Part shown: positions 1 to 64,000 of the stretch, piece after piece
Layout of the letters: the number at the start of each line of letters is the position of its first letter
Position numbering within the stretch: the first letter of the stretch is position 1
Assembly (NCBI GenBank): GCA_947846985.1
Contig: CANTUZ010000002.1
Location: 156,483,889 to 156,547,888 of the forward strand
DNA from: Fratercula arctica
Taxonomy: Eukaryota; Chordata; Aves; Charadriiformes; Alcidae
DNA length: 64,000 nucleotides
Reading direction: 5' to 3'
Translations under genes and position numbers: made by a program
Notes under the pieces: model-generated
The model's database searches: none
Seen by the model: only the letters and a program-made list of their open reading frames with translations
What the model was told of the DNA's origin: nothing

Positions 1-2960
1 GAAAATAGGTCTTCTCTCTCATGTTCACACATGCTTCAGCTTTTCTAGCTCAAATTATTAGGAATATTGGCTAATTTGCTGTTTTTTCCTTAGATTATTG
101 GGAGAGCAAGATTTGCAAGCTGAGGTAGCTTCTTACATTAGTTGGCTTATGTAGTTATAAGAAGGTGCATTTTAAGGAATCCTGGCCATCCTGCAGGATG
201 CCAGCTTGTTACCTACCAACTTCTCCATCTCTACCCTTAAGGAAGGATGTCACTTTAGATTTGAGCACCTCTGATGAGCCAGTTGAATCGTTCTGCCCTG
301 GAGATGTTGAAGTGTGCCATTCTTTAATTAAAACAAAAAACCAAACCAAATACAAAACAAACAAACAAACAAACAAAAAAAATAAAGAAACAAAAACAAA
401 AAAAACCCACCCCAGACAAACCTGTCAAGATTCTCCATTTTGTCCCAAAATAAGCTGGAAAACACTTTTTAAAAGAAAATTTTATGCTCCCCAAATAATT
501 TTGTTCATCTGTTTGTTCTACAATGAAGCCAGCTCTCGCAGAGCTAGATTGTCTTTCTTTAGACTGTCACCAGATTTTAATTTGTCTCTCTATCTTATTT
601 TAACCCAGAATGTCCTTTTTTTTTTTTTTTTTTTTGAAGATGTTCATGAGCAGTAATCTTCATAAAACCTCTAGACCTCTGAATCTGCAATGGCAGAAAT
701 TACTTTCAATAGCGGTTTCTTCTCATGCCCTGTCATAGAGCAGCCTGCAGCCACCAGGGACGTGCAAAAAAATCCCTTCCCCATGTGAAGCTAACCTCAG
801 GAGAGATACAGCAAGAGGGAAGGGTTAGGGTTTTTCGTGTTCTTTGTCTTCTACCAGATTATTCATCCAGCAGCCCATTGTAGCCCTGTGATTCCTCTCG
901 AGAGCCCGAGGCTCCTGTGGAGTTCCCCAGGTTATTCTCCCTACAAGCAGCACTGCTAGGCATTTCTAACACTCATTAGATGCCCCATTAACCTGAAAAA
1001 AATGGAAATTAAGTGCTCTGTGATGCCTGTAGGTCACTGCTCTCTGGCAGGAGGGAGGGAGGTGAGCTGCACACTTTTACCTGAATTCTTGTTGCTTTGT
1101 TGTTGGTTCAATCTCTTTTGACTATTTGTATTCTTGCAATACCCTTTCGGACACAAGGTTAAACTCTCCAAGTCATCTTCATCACTAGTCTGTAGTGCGT
1201 TTTACTGAATGTGTGGTTTTTGTCTTTAAGTAAATTAATACTTTTATGTGCCTTCTGTACATCTATCTCATGGAGCAGAGCACGCTCCTGCTGCTCGGTT
1301 GTGATTTTCACGTAGTTTCTGTTATCTGAGAAATAATGCTTGAAAAATAGATAGGCTGAACAGACTGGGAAAGTCCGACTTGTTACATTTGGAGCATTTT
1401 TTTCCCCTGAAGAAGTTCATGTGCTGTGATGACACTGGGTATGGAACCATCTGTGGCTAGTTTCAGGTACGATCTGTGACCTTTAGTGATGGGAGGACAA
1501 CTGTTATTTTAAGACTGCCTGTGCAGAAAATGCTAATATGTCACGCTGCAGTCTTGGTTTACTTAGGCTAGAATTTAAATAACAACTCTGTTGAGTTGTG
1601 TGAATATGGAGGAATGTAAAAGAGAAAACAGTCAGGTCTCATAATTAGGCTTGAGGTGGAACTTTCTGCAGCCAGCGGTAAGATAGGGGAAGATAAGGAA
1701 AGGTTTTTATGAGAAATTATGTATCGGTATTTTACGGCTGCATAATGATGTTATTCAAATGATTTATGCACAGGAGTTTGAGCTGTGGACGTTTTTATAT
1801 CTTTATAATTAAGACTGAAAGAAGCAAAACAACCTATGAAACATGTTACCTGGCTTTTTAGAAGGAATACTTGTGTTGAAAGCAAACTGGTGAGCCTGCA
1901 AATATTCTTCTGTGTGTGGGAATGCGGAAGGGGTGACACTGATGTGTAACTTCTACTTTTATACTTTGTTATGAGATTTATGAGTTGTATACAGTAATTA
2001 TCCAAACTTTAATGAGCATTTGTGCCTTCAGGTTCCTCAGTCTTGAATAGGATATGGCTATCTATCTTAGATTTGGCAACTGCTAAAAGACAATGGCCCT
2101 TAAATGGTGATCTCTGCATGGGACTGCAGATCGTATACAGATCATATGGGCCCCATTCAAATCAAATAATTCATTGAGAAAACACAGAGTCATATGGATG
2201 TAATGATCTGTTAGGCCCGTCCTATTTCTGCCTCCTGTGATCCCCTAAAGATTTATAGTCGTTCCCTCAATGCAGGACTGAGCAGCGGCTACGGGATTTT
2301 CCAACGTGGGAATAAATTTCCCATTGGGCTATCTCAGCGCATGGGGTATTTCCATTCTCAACAGAGAGTACATGTGCTGATGTAGCTGACTTTGGTGGTT
2401 AATAGCATCATTTGTCTTCCTGTTTTCCCACAATGCTGAGGATATGTCAGAGAGATCTTTGGTGTGAAACAAAGGCAGCTTTTCTTTATCTGTCCTCGGG
2501 AACTGATTTACCATTCCCCCATACAGCATATTGGACCTCTGGCGTAGAGTTACTCTATCTTTGGTCTTAAGTTCAATTTTTATTCTGTTTGTAAACATGA
2601 GGATTTTAGCCTTTTGAAAACAGCTTATTTTAAACCTGGATAAATATCTGGTACATTTTTAGTATCCTATTACTATACCATTTACTATAATTGGCCCTAC
2701 TGAAGGAGGCAGAAAGCTTGCATTTAACGTGAGCATAGCAAGATTGCTCACTGCTAAAGGCCATAAACACCACCTTTGTTAGCTTGTGACATATATGTCT
2801 GAGGTGTGATTATAGTTATTGTACAGCAGTTTTAAGAAAATGACTCATTTTGAATTATTCAAATCTCAGCGGATAGACAAAAATGAGAAGCAACTATATT
2901 TTAGAAAGAGTATATTTTCTGCAGGTCCACTCTGAGTTGATGATTTGCTGGTTTTGGAGA

Positions 2961-2999
2961 TTGTTGGTACATAGATAGGTTGTTGGTATACAGACAGGT
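2961..2999. repeat. Imperfect 19-20-bp tandem repeat, two copies
   Basis: ttgttggtacatagatagg is followed directly by ttgttggtatacagacagg. Confidence 0.75.
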
Positions 3000-4687
3000 T
3001 AGCAGTCCTCATTGGAAATATCTCTGAACGTAGGAATATAAAGCACTGAGTTCAGTCTGTCAGCATATTTTTGGCTTGAGCCAAGGCTTTTAAATATGGC
3101 TCACAAATCTCAGAATTAAGGTCAGAATTTGTCTTTCAAACATAATTTAGCCATACTGAACCCAGAGATCTGAGTTATGTACCTCCTTAACCTCATGTCA
3201 ACCTCATATGAAAACTTCACGAGTTTTCTTCTAAATTTAGCTTGTGATTTTATTGCACTTCTGCATCTCTGTTTCCTTACCTCAAATGTAAAATTTTCCT
3301 GCAAACTCAGAACTGACCCCTCTTTGCTTCCACTGAAGTCAGTGATGAAACTTTTGTTGACTTATGAAAAGGATTTTATAATGTCATTGCCTGTGAAAGT
3401 GGGAGGCAGAACTCTGTGCTCCCAGGAAAGCTATTCCAACCTTGTGATCCTGTGACTTGAGTGGGAACAGAGTAAGGCCAGTGTGAGTCCTTTTGCAAAT
3501 CCAGCCTTAAACCTTGCCTACCCAAACAAGAACATCTGGAAGAGCGAGGCTCTCTGTATGGGACATCTATAATTTTACAATAAGAGTTACAGGGCTGGCT
3601 GGATTCAGAGAGCTGTAATTATGCAATCAAAGCATTTGCCAAAATGTGGTTTGGAAGGTCTGAGCTTAACCTATATATAAACCAGAAATGTCTTCCAGCC
3701 CATCAGGTGCACTATGCATTTTCAGTAAAGCAGTGCCAGGTTGTAGCTGTGTGCCTTGTGAGAGTGGTTTCTAGAGGAGGGAAGTTGAGATCAGCCATGG
3801 AAAGTCCTGTTTGGCCCACGCAATGCAGTGGTTGTGCGTGGCTGTGGGCATTGCTGAATCTACTGCCAGGAGAAGGGAAGAAGGAAAAAACTAATAGCCA
3901 AAATCTCACTTCCAGCTGACTGCTGGCTCGCAATGTCCATGGTGGTGCCATCCATAGACAGCTCTGGGTTACAGGGCTTTGCTCTGTCATTAAAATAAGC
4001 ATTAGTGTTTCTGTATTTATCTGCATCTGGGGTCAGCTAGGCAGAACACTGGAAAGGGAAAACATTGGAAGTCTCAGTATCTACGTATGATCTGACATTA
4101 TGAACGTTTCATCTAGGACTGAGAATGAACCCCCTCCCAACAGCAAGCCAGCACAAAAAACAACCCCATGTGGGTAGTGGGAGGTTACAAAGGTCACTTC
4201 TGTGAGATTTAGGGCAAAGAATAATAAAAAAAAATGTGTTTCAGGTATGAATGTATGATCTGTGGATGTTTGCGTCATGAGTGGTTGCTCTTCTGTGCCT
4301 AGCTTGGGCTGCAAAGGGCCCATTGTGTCTTATACGTATTTAAAACCAATGTTATTAACTTGACTCTATCCCAAGTAAAAGGATAAAATAAAAATCTTTT
4401 AATATAGAGGTAGGAAGTGCAGCTTGTGATTAAATGTGGAACACACTACATGTACCTAATAATGGCAGTGTGCACTCACAAGCTTAATTTGAGCACCTTC
4501 AAAAGATTTTAATAAAAATAAGATAGTAAACCTCAGGGAAATAGATACAGGAGGCCAAATTCAAGTGTCAGAGGTGTAAATAAAAGGATTTTTTTGTTTG
4601 TTTTTGCTTTTGTGGAATTGTTTTGAATTTTTTTCCTGCGAGAGTACAGTTTAGCTTAGCAAGAACACTTCTGAATGTTTGACCTGT

Positions 4688-4765
4688 GGGCAAATGGAGG
4701 CGTATGAGTATTATGAGACTTGCCTAAGGTCACTCAGTGGGTCGGGGAAGCTATGGGAATAAAGT
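4688..4765 (-). mobile_element. Possible MIR-like SINE relic
   Basis: gacttgcctaaggtcactca followed by gtgggtcggggaagctatgg resembles the reversed MIR segment acttgcccaaggtcacacagc. It is short and diverged. Confidence 0.4.
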
Positions 4766-6653
4766 CAATATGGTGAAGTATCTTCCAAAACCACTGATGG
4801 ACCCAGACTTGTTGACTTACAATGGAGTCCAACCAAGGCTCTTTTTTGGAAGAACCACAGCTAGTAATTTGAAGCTTTGTGTCTGAACCTAAGGAGATTA
4901 CTTGTTCCAGCAGTAGGACCTCAGTTACGAGTACTGTACACAGTGCAAGACGGCAATGTTACTCTTATGTAGAAACATATTGATTAAAAAATAATCTTTT
5001 CTTGTTCATGTTTTCAGAAAAAAAAATTTAAGAAATAATTGCAAACAAAACCTGATAAGATATAATCTGGAAAAATAAGACCTGGGGGATCTAGTTAGTG
5101 CAAGTAATCTCTGGAGAGGATGTAATGGTTAATTCTCCATCACTTACAGAGTTAATTTCTTTTTTTAGGCATCTTTCTAAATAAATGCCACAAACTGTCA
5201 CCCTAGAGGTAGAGTTTGAAATTTTCTAATATGGGTCATGCAACTGGTCATATTAGATGGTTTTAAAATAGAGAAATCATTGACAATATGAAATATAGTA
5301 ATTTTCACATGACTAAAAATCACTGCGGTATTCTAAAACAATTGAATAGTTAGTGCCTAAGGGGAAGAAAAAAATTAAGCGCAGTAGGTCTGTTGCAGTG
5401 ATTGCAGGGTCATTGCTCCCTTAATATTCAGATTCCCTTTGAATATAGTGCTGATGATGACTTTGCTACTCTGCAATGTCAAGTATGTGCTCTTTAACAT
5501 AGGGCAGTGCAATACCAAATTAACCTTCATTTCTACTTAGTGGGAGACTTTCAGCCTCTCTCTCTTGGAAAAGTTGCTCTCAAACGTAATAAGAATAGAA
5601 TGATTTTGAAGTGATTGAAAAGCACCCATGGGACTCAGTGCTGCTTTCTTTCCTAGTTCACACCTGGCCTGTTTGGGAAGGTATACGGAGTACAGTAGGT
5701 CAGTTCATCATCCATTAATCCATTAGACATTTTCTTCAGCAAGGATGAGAGCAAAGGAGCTAGTGCTAAGGTAACAGCCTTGGCAAGAGTGGTAGCATAC
5801 AGTTATTTTTTAGCTTGTCCTCTGGGAGATTACCCGTGCTTGAGGCTTACACTTCCTTGGGAAGGTGTTGCCTCACAAAAGCAAAGACTTTTATTATCAA
5901 TGTAGAGCTGTGGGTTGTGGCGGTTGCCCTGTGTTGTCATGAATTATTTGGAATAAAATAATTTTGAAATCTAATTTAGTCATCACTATTTCCTGCCTAT
6001 TTGCTCAAGGTATGATGCAACCAGGCTAGTGTGTGGTCTGTTTTGGGTCTTGGGTTCTCATCAACTGGACAATATGTCAACACCAGGATTTCCAAGTTGC
6101 AAGGAGGGCATGCCGCAGCCCTGATTGTGTGAGCCCCAGACCTCAGCTTCACATTTAATGTTGGGTGGTATGGTCACAGCTGTCTTTCTGTGAGGAGGGG
6201 AAGGAAGGAAACTTTGGCTATGTCTGCAAGTCACCAGTTTCTCAGAAGATTAGAAGAGGTCTCCAATGAAATGAACGGTCACAAGTTTTGTATCTGTGTG
6301 GTAAATGAACTCCAGCGACAGGGCAGGATCTGCTCACCAGGAATAGCAAGGCAAGAGCTGACTCAGCTCTGTCCTCTCCTTACAATTACATGGAGAGGGT
6401 AACGCCAACCTCCTGTTTAGGACTCAGTGGCCACAGCAGGCCCCTTTTGCCTTTAAAACATATTGAACTGTTGGAAGGAACAAAAATAATTAAAGGCCTA
6501 TTCTTTCCCAAGCTTTCCTTTTTGACTTCTGTGTGCAGAATTGAGAGCCTGCAGGATATTTTTATCTGCTTTTGTATGAGAGAGGAATGTTTGTGGCATT
6601 TTTTAAAATCTACTGTGAGACAGAAGAATAATTTTTGAAGAATGCTAGAGTCA

Positions 6654-6770
6654 GTATGTATGTGTATACATATGCTCGCATATGCTTATGCCTGTGTACA
6701 TGTACATATGTGAATATACGTTTGTATATATGTATATATACATATGTGTGTATATGTGTATATATACATA
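6654..6770. repeat. Degenerate TATATG/ACATATG alternating purine-pyrimidine microsatellite
   Basis: About 115 bases are dominated by alternating pyrimidine-purine steps, such as tgtgtatacatatg and tatatatgtatatataca, with several short self-complementary units. Confidence 0.85.
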
Positions 6771-7773
6771 TTAAATAGAATTAAGTCTTAATTATATAGC
6801 AGTTACATGACATTAGAGTAGTTCATAGAATTTAATGTAATTCCATCTAGGAAATCAAATTAAAATAATTCTTGTGACCTTTAAATAAAAAAGTCTGTAA
6901 ATCTGTGAAAATTGCATGTGCTGCTGTGGGAGTTTGGTCGAGTGCTTGGAAGGGAAGTAAAGACAAAATATAACACTTGTGAAAACCGTTGTCTCATTTT
7001 CACTTAGTCTGTAAGGTCGGGACTTGCTCTGTGTGTGTAGATGTATGCAGGCAACGTGAACATCTCCATTTCAGCTATTCACATGAGGTTCCCTATGCAG
7101 ACCACATGGACCTCTGGCTCATGTAACCCGTGGATTCCTGGGGATAATTCATCCCATCCTAAAGCAGACGTCTAAAGCAGGATGGAGATATTGTATAGTA
7201 AAACTGTCCTTTCCTCCTGGTAGTACAAGGGGTCTAGTGTGATTGACTCAGATGTAGATATCTACCTTGCAGGTGACTGAGGTGAAGCTTACCTTAGGAA
7301 ACCAGCTCCTGTTTTAAATAGAGATGTGGATGTCTGCTGGAGGTTCTGGGAGCGCTCAGTCACATGCAGGATCCCCGCTTGCTTTCCAAAGAGTCAGCGG
7401 CTGTACCTGTGCAGGAACTTGTGTGCAAGCATTATGACCCATGCCCTTTAATGTAATTAGGTCTGTTGTGAAATCTTTTACTTAAATCAGTTGGATTTAC
7501 ATGGAAACCTGGATGGAGCTTCTCCCGATTTACATCTTTATTAGCTGAATACCTTTGTAAATTTAATTCTAAATAACCTCTGAAGATGAGACTGGACACT
7601 CTAGTCAGTCAGAAACATTTGGATATTTTATTTCATTTGTTCCCTGTTGATGGAAAGGAAGGTGAAAGTCTTTCATTGGGGAACTCCCCAGTGTTTTTAC
7701 CTCTATATTATTTTCCTCTGAATTTTTTACTGATTTATCTAGTTATATTATTTTTATATGGTTCATTTTACAG

Positions 7774-58270
<50,497 letters not shown>

Positions 58271-60594
58271 GTAGGAAGAGGTCACTATTGATGAACTGAT
58301 GGTATAACTATTATGATAGTGATGACGGTAATCATATGCAGCCAGGGCAGATGCTTTTTGATTTCTACAATTTGTGAATTATACTCCATGCAAATATGCA
58401 AAGACATTGTCCATCTCCAGCCAGTGCTGTTTATGCTGATTAATGGCATTATCATATTTGTTGATTAACATTACTGGGGTATATAGTAAGATGTAAGACA
58501 TCAGTAATGATTTGGCATTTATTAATATGCCGCAGTATGTTTTACTGTCTCTGAAATCCTATTTATATTGCAATCTCAGTTGTACCTGACAAAGAAGAAA
58601 GCAAGCTCGTAATTTGGTTATGAGGTTCTTCACTGTGCAGCAGGGATAAGTCAGTCTTTTCCATGCCAATGTTGGTGGGTTTTTTGTGGCAACCTTCTTT
58701 CTCTGTTGCCTTTAAGAAGTATATTTTCTTGTAAAGATGATTCTGAATATGGACTAGCTATGAATAGCACTGGCCTGATGTGTAGGCTAAGGTTTCAGGG
58801 CATAAACTGGTGAAATGAAAAAGAATTGCATCCACGCTGTACTTTGGACGTAGAAGTCCTCAAAAACATGAAGGTCTACCCAGAGGGATTTTACATCTTC
58901 TTGTAAACCCTCTGGCACTGTCTGTTCTTGAGACAGCATATCAACCTCTTCTAGTTCATTTGTCCTTCTCTATGACGGGAACAATAGCAGTTCCTTCTTT
59001 AACACTGCCAAATTAAATAAAATGTTCCAACATGCTCAGGCATATGCTAAGAAATTAACAGGACAATGTAACACGGTAGGGATAATTCTGAGGGTTATCT
59101 AAGTGAACTGTAGGTCTGTTGCTATCTTTCTTTAATTGTGTGGATTTCATCTTGCAGAAGGCAGTGAAAGGTTAATCCCAGCTTCTCTTTGCTGGTAGTC
59201 AATAATGCATAGATCAATTTACTTCAGAATTAATGACAAAATAATCCCTTTGAAAGAAGCTTTTTAACCCACCTGAATAAAGTTCCTATTGCTTTGTCTC
59301 CACCAGAAGTTTCCTGCTCTTATTTCATGTATCTTTCTCTTTTGGAATCAATTAAAAGAGGAAGTCAGGCATAGGAAGTGGACTGTGATACTGGATGCCT
59401 GCAGATAATGATCCAGACCCTGTGAGAGGGGAATAAACCTTAGTAACCTCATTACAAGTCATGTGATGAAGACTAGGAAGTGAAATCCTTTCCTTTACCA
59501 CTATTTCCACATGTGACAGTTGTCTGCAAAACCAAAATGAAATTCCATGATGTATTAGAAATTTTCCGACAAATCATGGTGTTAATGAAAGCCATAAGTG
59601 CTAAAAGCCAGCACTATCAGGCTGAAATGACAAGGAAAAACACTGGTAATTGAGAACTCTGCAGTAAAATGTTGCCCTTCCAAGAAGAAAATATGGAATA
59701 TCTTCTTTATTTAAAGGCTTGCAGAAGATAAGATTGGAAGGGGACTCAAAAAGTTTCAACTCAACCCTAAGGTCGTACCTACCTCAACCTAGGAGGCTCC
59801 TACTGTTGGAGATCTTCTCATCTCCTTTGGCAAGAGTCTAACTTTCCTTACTTAGAAGGGTAGTTAATTTCTTTACTATTATAATAGTACCTACCTTACT
59901 TGGTGCTACTACTGTAAGTCAGATTCCTAATTCCTAATGTTCATGGTAGGGTGTTATGTTTTGTTTTCTCCCTTTTGACTTCCTTAAGCTGTTTTCATGT
60001 TCTCAGTAAGAACTGATGGGGTTTTTTATGTACCTTTTCCTCTATTTCTATTTTCCTGCGTCTTCAGGTTTTTAGAGCTTGCGGGAGGCAATATGACTGT
60101 TCTGACCAGTCTGTATTCCTGACTTCAGATTGTTTTTTTAAAGAGTTGCTGCAAGGTTAAAGTTTTCTGATTTCTTCCTTGTCCACATAGTTAGTGTATT
60201 AATTGCTGGGAAACTTTAATGCTTCGTCTGTCATTAAGCAATTTAAGAACATGCATTTTCCAGCTCCTCAAGAGCATTTCTATGTCATAGCCATGACTAT
60301 GCATGGTTGCAGTCAAAGTCAGATGATACAGTCCTGAGTAGGCCACAGATGTATTTAGCTACAGTGGCAGAAACTGGTGCGGGTGGTGGTTGTTACCGAG
60401 AAGTCTGTGCTCCATTTCCTCTGTTGTAATGTCATAAGGATCTCTGATCTGTGCTGACTGTCCTCTCCCCACAACAGACCTAGAAGAAGGTTTTGAGACA
60501 ACCCACATTATATCCCACTCTTTATTAATTTTAAGGGTTCCCTTGAGGTAGACCTGACTTGCATCTTTCTGGGAAATCCCAAAGCTGATTCTAC

Positions 60595-60715
60595 TGATAT
60601 ACTAAGGACGGTGGGAGGGGTTAGCTGGTGGACAGAGCACTGAGCTCAGCTCAGGGAACCAAGGCATAGTTCCTAGTTTGCCTCTGACTACAACCAAGTT
60701 ATTTAATCTGTTCTA
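60595..60715 (+). mobile_element. Possible MIR-like SINE relic
   Basis: ggacagagcactgagctcag, ttcctagtttgcctctgac and aaccaagttatttaatctgt follow the order of MIR (agagcactgg ... gttcgaatcc ... caagttacttaacctct), with heavy divergence. Confidence 0.4.
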
Positions 60716-63282
60716 CAAAGAGGGGACCAAACCTCCCTGGGGTTAAAATCCATCTGTGGACATGCTCCGACTCTGCAGAGAGAAGAACAATGCATGTATT
60801 TGGGTAGATAAATAGCACAGCTAAAAGGTGCTGTGGCACATATATGGAACTGGCAAAGTTCTTCATTTCCATCTCCTTTAGGATGACTGATTTCAGTGTA
60901 GTCAGATGCAAAGAGTAGGGGATGAAAAACTTAACCCCTGCTGACCTGCTCCAGCAGTTCCTGGGAACAGCTGTGCTGGCAAATTCAGCCATGGACTTGC
61001 TCTATTAATCCTGGTCTTGCTTTATTAATACCGATCCTGTAAATGGTGAGGAGACACTTTTAGCCATTTGGATGCAAGCAAGCTTGAGCCGTGATGCAAA
61101 TCTTATCACCTTAGACTGGAGTTGCGTGCAAGTTTTATAAACTCTTAGCAGTCAAGTCTTAGGAGTGAAAGTAAAACCTCTAGACTGCAACCAGACCTGA
61201 AGGTGGTAAATCCAGTTGGCACCATGTTGTTCTGTGGGGTGTTTCTGGCATTTGGTTGTGTTGGGTGTCTCTGTACTCCCACTGCAACACTGTGCTTATG
61301 CCTGTTAAGACCTTTACTATTAAAAATAAAACAGAAAGACAGAAGGCACCACTTATGTGCTAGCAAAGCATTTATGTTAGATTTGTTTGCAATTAAAGGC
61401 TGAGGTCTCTCAGTGATGCTTGCAGCAGAGAGTATGCTGAACATTGTCTTTCCCATGGAAATGACCGTTTTATGGCATTCACTTGAATGCTTACTCATGT
61501 GAACTGAGACAGATTTACCACTTCCTGGAGCACTTCGTACCCATCCCCAGTGTAGCCATCAGATGGTTGAAACTAAGTGAGAAACAAAGCAGAGTTTGTT
61601 AAGGGAATGGAAAGTGGTGCCATAATGCACTATTATGTGGCATATGGAGCAGTTAAGCCTGAACCCGTTAACTGCAATTCCCATGGCAGACCCTCAGGGA
61701 TATTAGCTTTGAGTAGTCATAGATTTGGGCAGCTGAGCAGAAACCTCTAAAAATGTTGATTTCAATTCACAACTGGGCAAAATTTTATCCCAGTGCTCTA
61801 TGTGATGCTCAGGTGGGAGGATCTAATGGTTCCTACTGGCATTAAATATACGCAGTCACTCATGCTGATCTATATCTGCTTTTGTCTGTATGTGCATGCA
61901 AGTCAGTACAGCCCTGTTTATATCCTCCATATGTTCTGTGCCTACTATGTAATCTCCACATTGCAAGGATTGTTAACTTTTCAGTCGGAAGACTAAGGCT
62001 GCGCTTTATGTGTTTTCTTCCTTTCTTTTTCTTTCCTTCCTTAGTACAAATCTAGTTGGCTGCAGAACCCAGAACCAGGACATAGGGGAATGAATAGACA
62101 GAAATCAGGTTTATTTACCCCATGTAAGCAACTGGATCTGTGCAGACCAGATCTTCCATCCTGCACTATATTGCAATCAGTTAATTTCTTTATGGATAAA
62201 GGTGTTCAGCAACATGCAACAGATGGCAGATATGTGTATATTAACTGTAATGACCGCGGGAGCAGTGTCCTGATAAATGCCATCGGTAAGGAGAATGGAC
62301 TGATATCAGCTCTCTACTTCATCTTGTAACTAGCTGGAGTCCTCGAAACACTCTGCTGAATGGCTGGCAGGTCTTTCACCATCTTTTGTGACAACGTTTA
62401 TCAAAAGCCATTTAAGACCTAAGATCTGAATATACTCTGTTAGTGTTATCACTATTCCAGTTTGACAGAAAAGTACATTTTGCCCCTTCTAAGATGTAAA
62501 CGTTTGGTGTACCAACTGTTACAATTACTTTTAAAATAAAACACTGGACCAGATTCATTCATATGCTCCAGAAGCTATGCTGCAGCAACAAGAACAGTAA
62601 GTATTATATATCTCATTATTTAAACAATGTTTATGACCACTTTGCACCACCAGAACAGTAGGAAGCGGTGCACCTGCTGTCTTTAACTATTTTCTTACTT
62701 ACTTTCTAAAAAAAGTTGAAAACCCCACTATAACTCTGAGGTCAGTTGCTAATACCTCTTTAAAGGTTATCAGAATGTAAATTATTTTACATAATGTGCA
62801 GCTGTTTCTATTAATCTGATAGCAGCTGTTGTATCTACTGCTATTTGAAAATTGTTCTTCAAATGGGAAACATTTGTTGGACATGGAAAATTGGTCAAAT
62901 TGAATCAGTTTCTGAAAAATTAAAATACTTCATCTTTTTAATGTGTCATGGGTTTTATTTTGAATGTATTACTATGATTTGTTCTGTCACATTAAAGTCA
63001 GATGTTTAAATTATATTATACTGTAGCCAAAGCGACACTTGAGACATCGTGTTTGAGGTTGTGCTATTTTAGTGCTGGTTGGGACGAAAAATCTCAAAAT
63101 GTGTTACAAATGCCAGTTCTGTTTCTCATCCACCTCTGCCTGTTGAGTCCTCTTTCATCTGACTTAACACATCTCAAGGACCCCACTCTATCAACAATGA
63201 TTGCCTGAGAAAGGCTACCAGAATTTTGGGGGCATTTTGAAGGTCACAGAAACTAGTACATAGGCACAGTAAAAACCTAAGA

Positions 63283-63680
63283 CCGACCGTGCTGAGTCAG
63301 ATCAAAGGCCCATTTAGCACAGAACGCTGTTTTCAGCAGTGCCTAAGAGTGGATGTTTGTAAGAATAGCGTAAGCAAATGTCATACTTCTGCTAAACGTT
63401 CTCCAAACCTCTAGCACTTTGCAGTTCAGGGACTTCCTAGCCTGAATTGGTCTTCCCGTATTTAATAACCATCAACTGATTTTTTTTTTTTTTTTTTTTT
63501 TACATTCAAAACCTTGTTCATGAAACTTCATCTTCACCAATTTTGGCATCTGCAAAGCCTCGTGGCAAGGAATTCCCCAGTTTAACCATGCACTGTATGA
63601 TAATCCGTCTCCTTCTCTGTGTTTTTCAACCTTAATGTTTATTTGATGCTTGGTGGTTGATGAGGCAGTAAACGATGAGT
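63283..63680 (-). mobile_element. Ancient CR1-like LINE relic, interrupted by a T run
   Basis: It contains gctgagtcagatcaaaggcc, cagttcagggacttcct and cgtggcaaggaattcccc followed by agtttaaccatgc. These appear in the same order as in old amniote CR1 copies read in reverse. A T22 run (63480-63501) sits inside. Boundaries are approximate. Confidence 0.6.
63480..63501. repeat. T22 homopolymer
   Basis: Run of 22 T inside the old CR1-like relic near the right end of the window. Confidence 0.9.
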
Positions 63681-64000
63681 TCCTAGGGTAGATAATTAAT
63701 AATACCCTAAGGTTTTTTTTTCTCTTTCTTTTTTTCTCTTTTAAGTATCCATGACGAGTGTAGAGTAAGGTAACAAATCCATTTAAAAAACACAGCAAAA
63801 TGAAAGCATTGCATGAAAGTTGCTTTGTACAGGATGTTTTATGCATAAGAACACAGAAATGCATCTGTTCATATCCATAACTGCTAGCCAAATCCACCAG
63901 CCCCAGTCACCAAATGCGAGATTCCTAATTAGACAGCAGCAATGCAATGCTTCAGCTGGTTAGTAGGGACCTGAATTGATGTGTGCCAAAACCGATGGAA

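Larger units (their letters stand above)
1..7773 (+). other. TG: TG intron (5' part of window), no exon recognised
   Basis: This is AT-rich intronic sequence upstream of the first recognisable TG exon. I looked for the preceding TG type-3 segment (for example CCTGFGF or WRILDCG blocks) and did not find it. It holds an AAAC-rich tract near 340-400, a T run near 618-635, a MIR-like relic near 4690-4765 and a TATATG/ACATATG microsatellite at 6654-6770. The many short open frames show no family similarity. Confidence 0.7.
58271..64000 (+). other. TG: TG intron (3' part of window), next exon not reached
   Basis: No TG exon with the expected QFEES, ATWYYSLEH or DYFIICP blocks was found. The segment holds a MIR-like stretch near 60595-60715, and an old CR1 relic with an embedded T22 run near 63283-63680. 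Short open frames here show no family similarity. Confidence 0.7.

Noticed and set aside
62090..62329. A 79-codon frame considered as the next TG exon
   Set aside because: It lacks all expected ChEL blocks (QFEES, ATWYY, DYFIICP) and has no clear acceptor in frame.

Overview
The window is vertebrate nuclear DNA, most likely from a bird. It holds split coding exons with GT-AG introns, AT-rich introns with many homopolymer tracts, and several CR1-type LINE fragments. Two of these have the octamer-like 3' end (ATTCTATGA repeats) typical of avian CR1. No prokaryotic, viral or plasmid gene organisation was seen. The species cannot be fixed from the sequence alone.

Two genes explain all the coding signal I can support. 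On the + strand, eight consecutive internal exons of thyroglobulin (TG) run from 7774 to 58270. The first two encode the end of the last cysteine-rich type-3 region. The other six encode the start and middle of the C-terminal cholinesterase-like (ChEL) domain. Together they give 1310 coding bases, about 436 residues, with every splice phase compatible. The TG start lies left of the window, and the rest of ChEL and the stop codon lie right of it.

On the - strand, a complete coding sequence for Src-like adaptor (SLA, the SLAP protein) is nested inside one 33.2-kb TG intron (23975-57187). It has seven coding exons from the ATG at 43681 to the stop at 28430. They join in frame to 277 residues: an N-myristoylation MGN start, an SH3 domain, an SH2 domain with the FMIRES phosphotyrosine-binding Arg, and a conserved C-terminal tail. 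Its untranslated 5' exon(s) and promoter were not located. The 3' UTR probably runs to about 27.1 kb.

Layout: 1-7773 TG intron; 7774-23974 TG exons 1-6 of the window; 23975-28429 TG intron with the probable SLA 3' UTR; 28430-43714 SLA; 43715-57187 TG intron, probably with the unlocated SLA 5' exon(s); 57188-58270 TG exons 7-8; 58271-64000 TG intron. The introns carry CR1 relics (26.5, 30.3, 36.3, 38.3, 56.1 and 63.3 kb), MIR-like SINE relics, simple repeats, a 26-base C run, and a 97-98 bp direct duplication that brackets a TG exon.

The two genes act in different tissues. TG is the thyroid prohormone scaffold and SLA damps antigen-receptor and tyrosine-kinase signalling, so the nesting is a genomic arrangement and not a pathway. 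I found no evidence for a previously undescribed system here.
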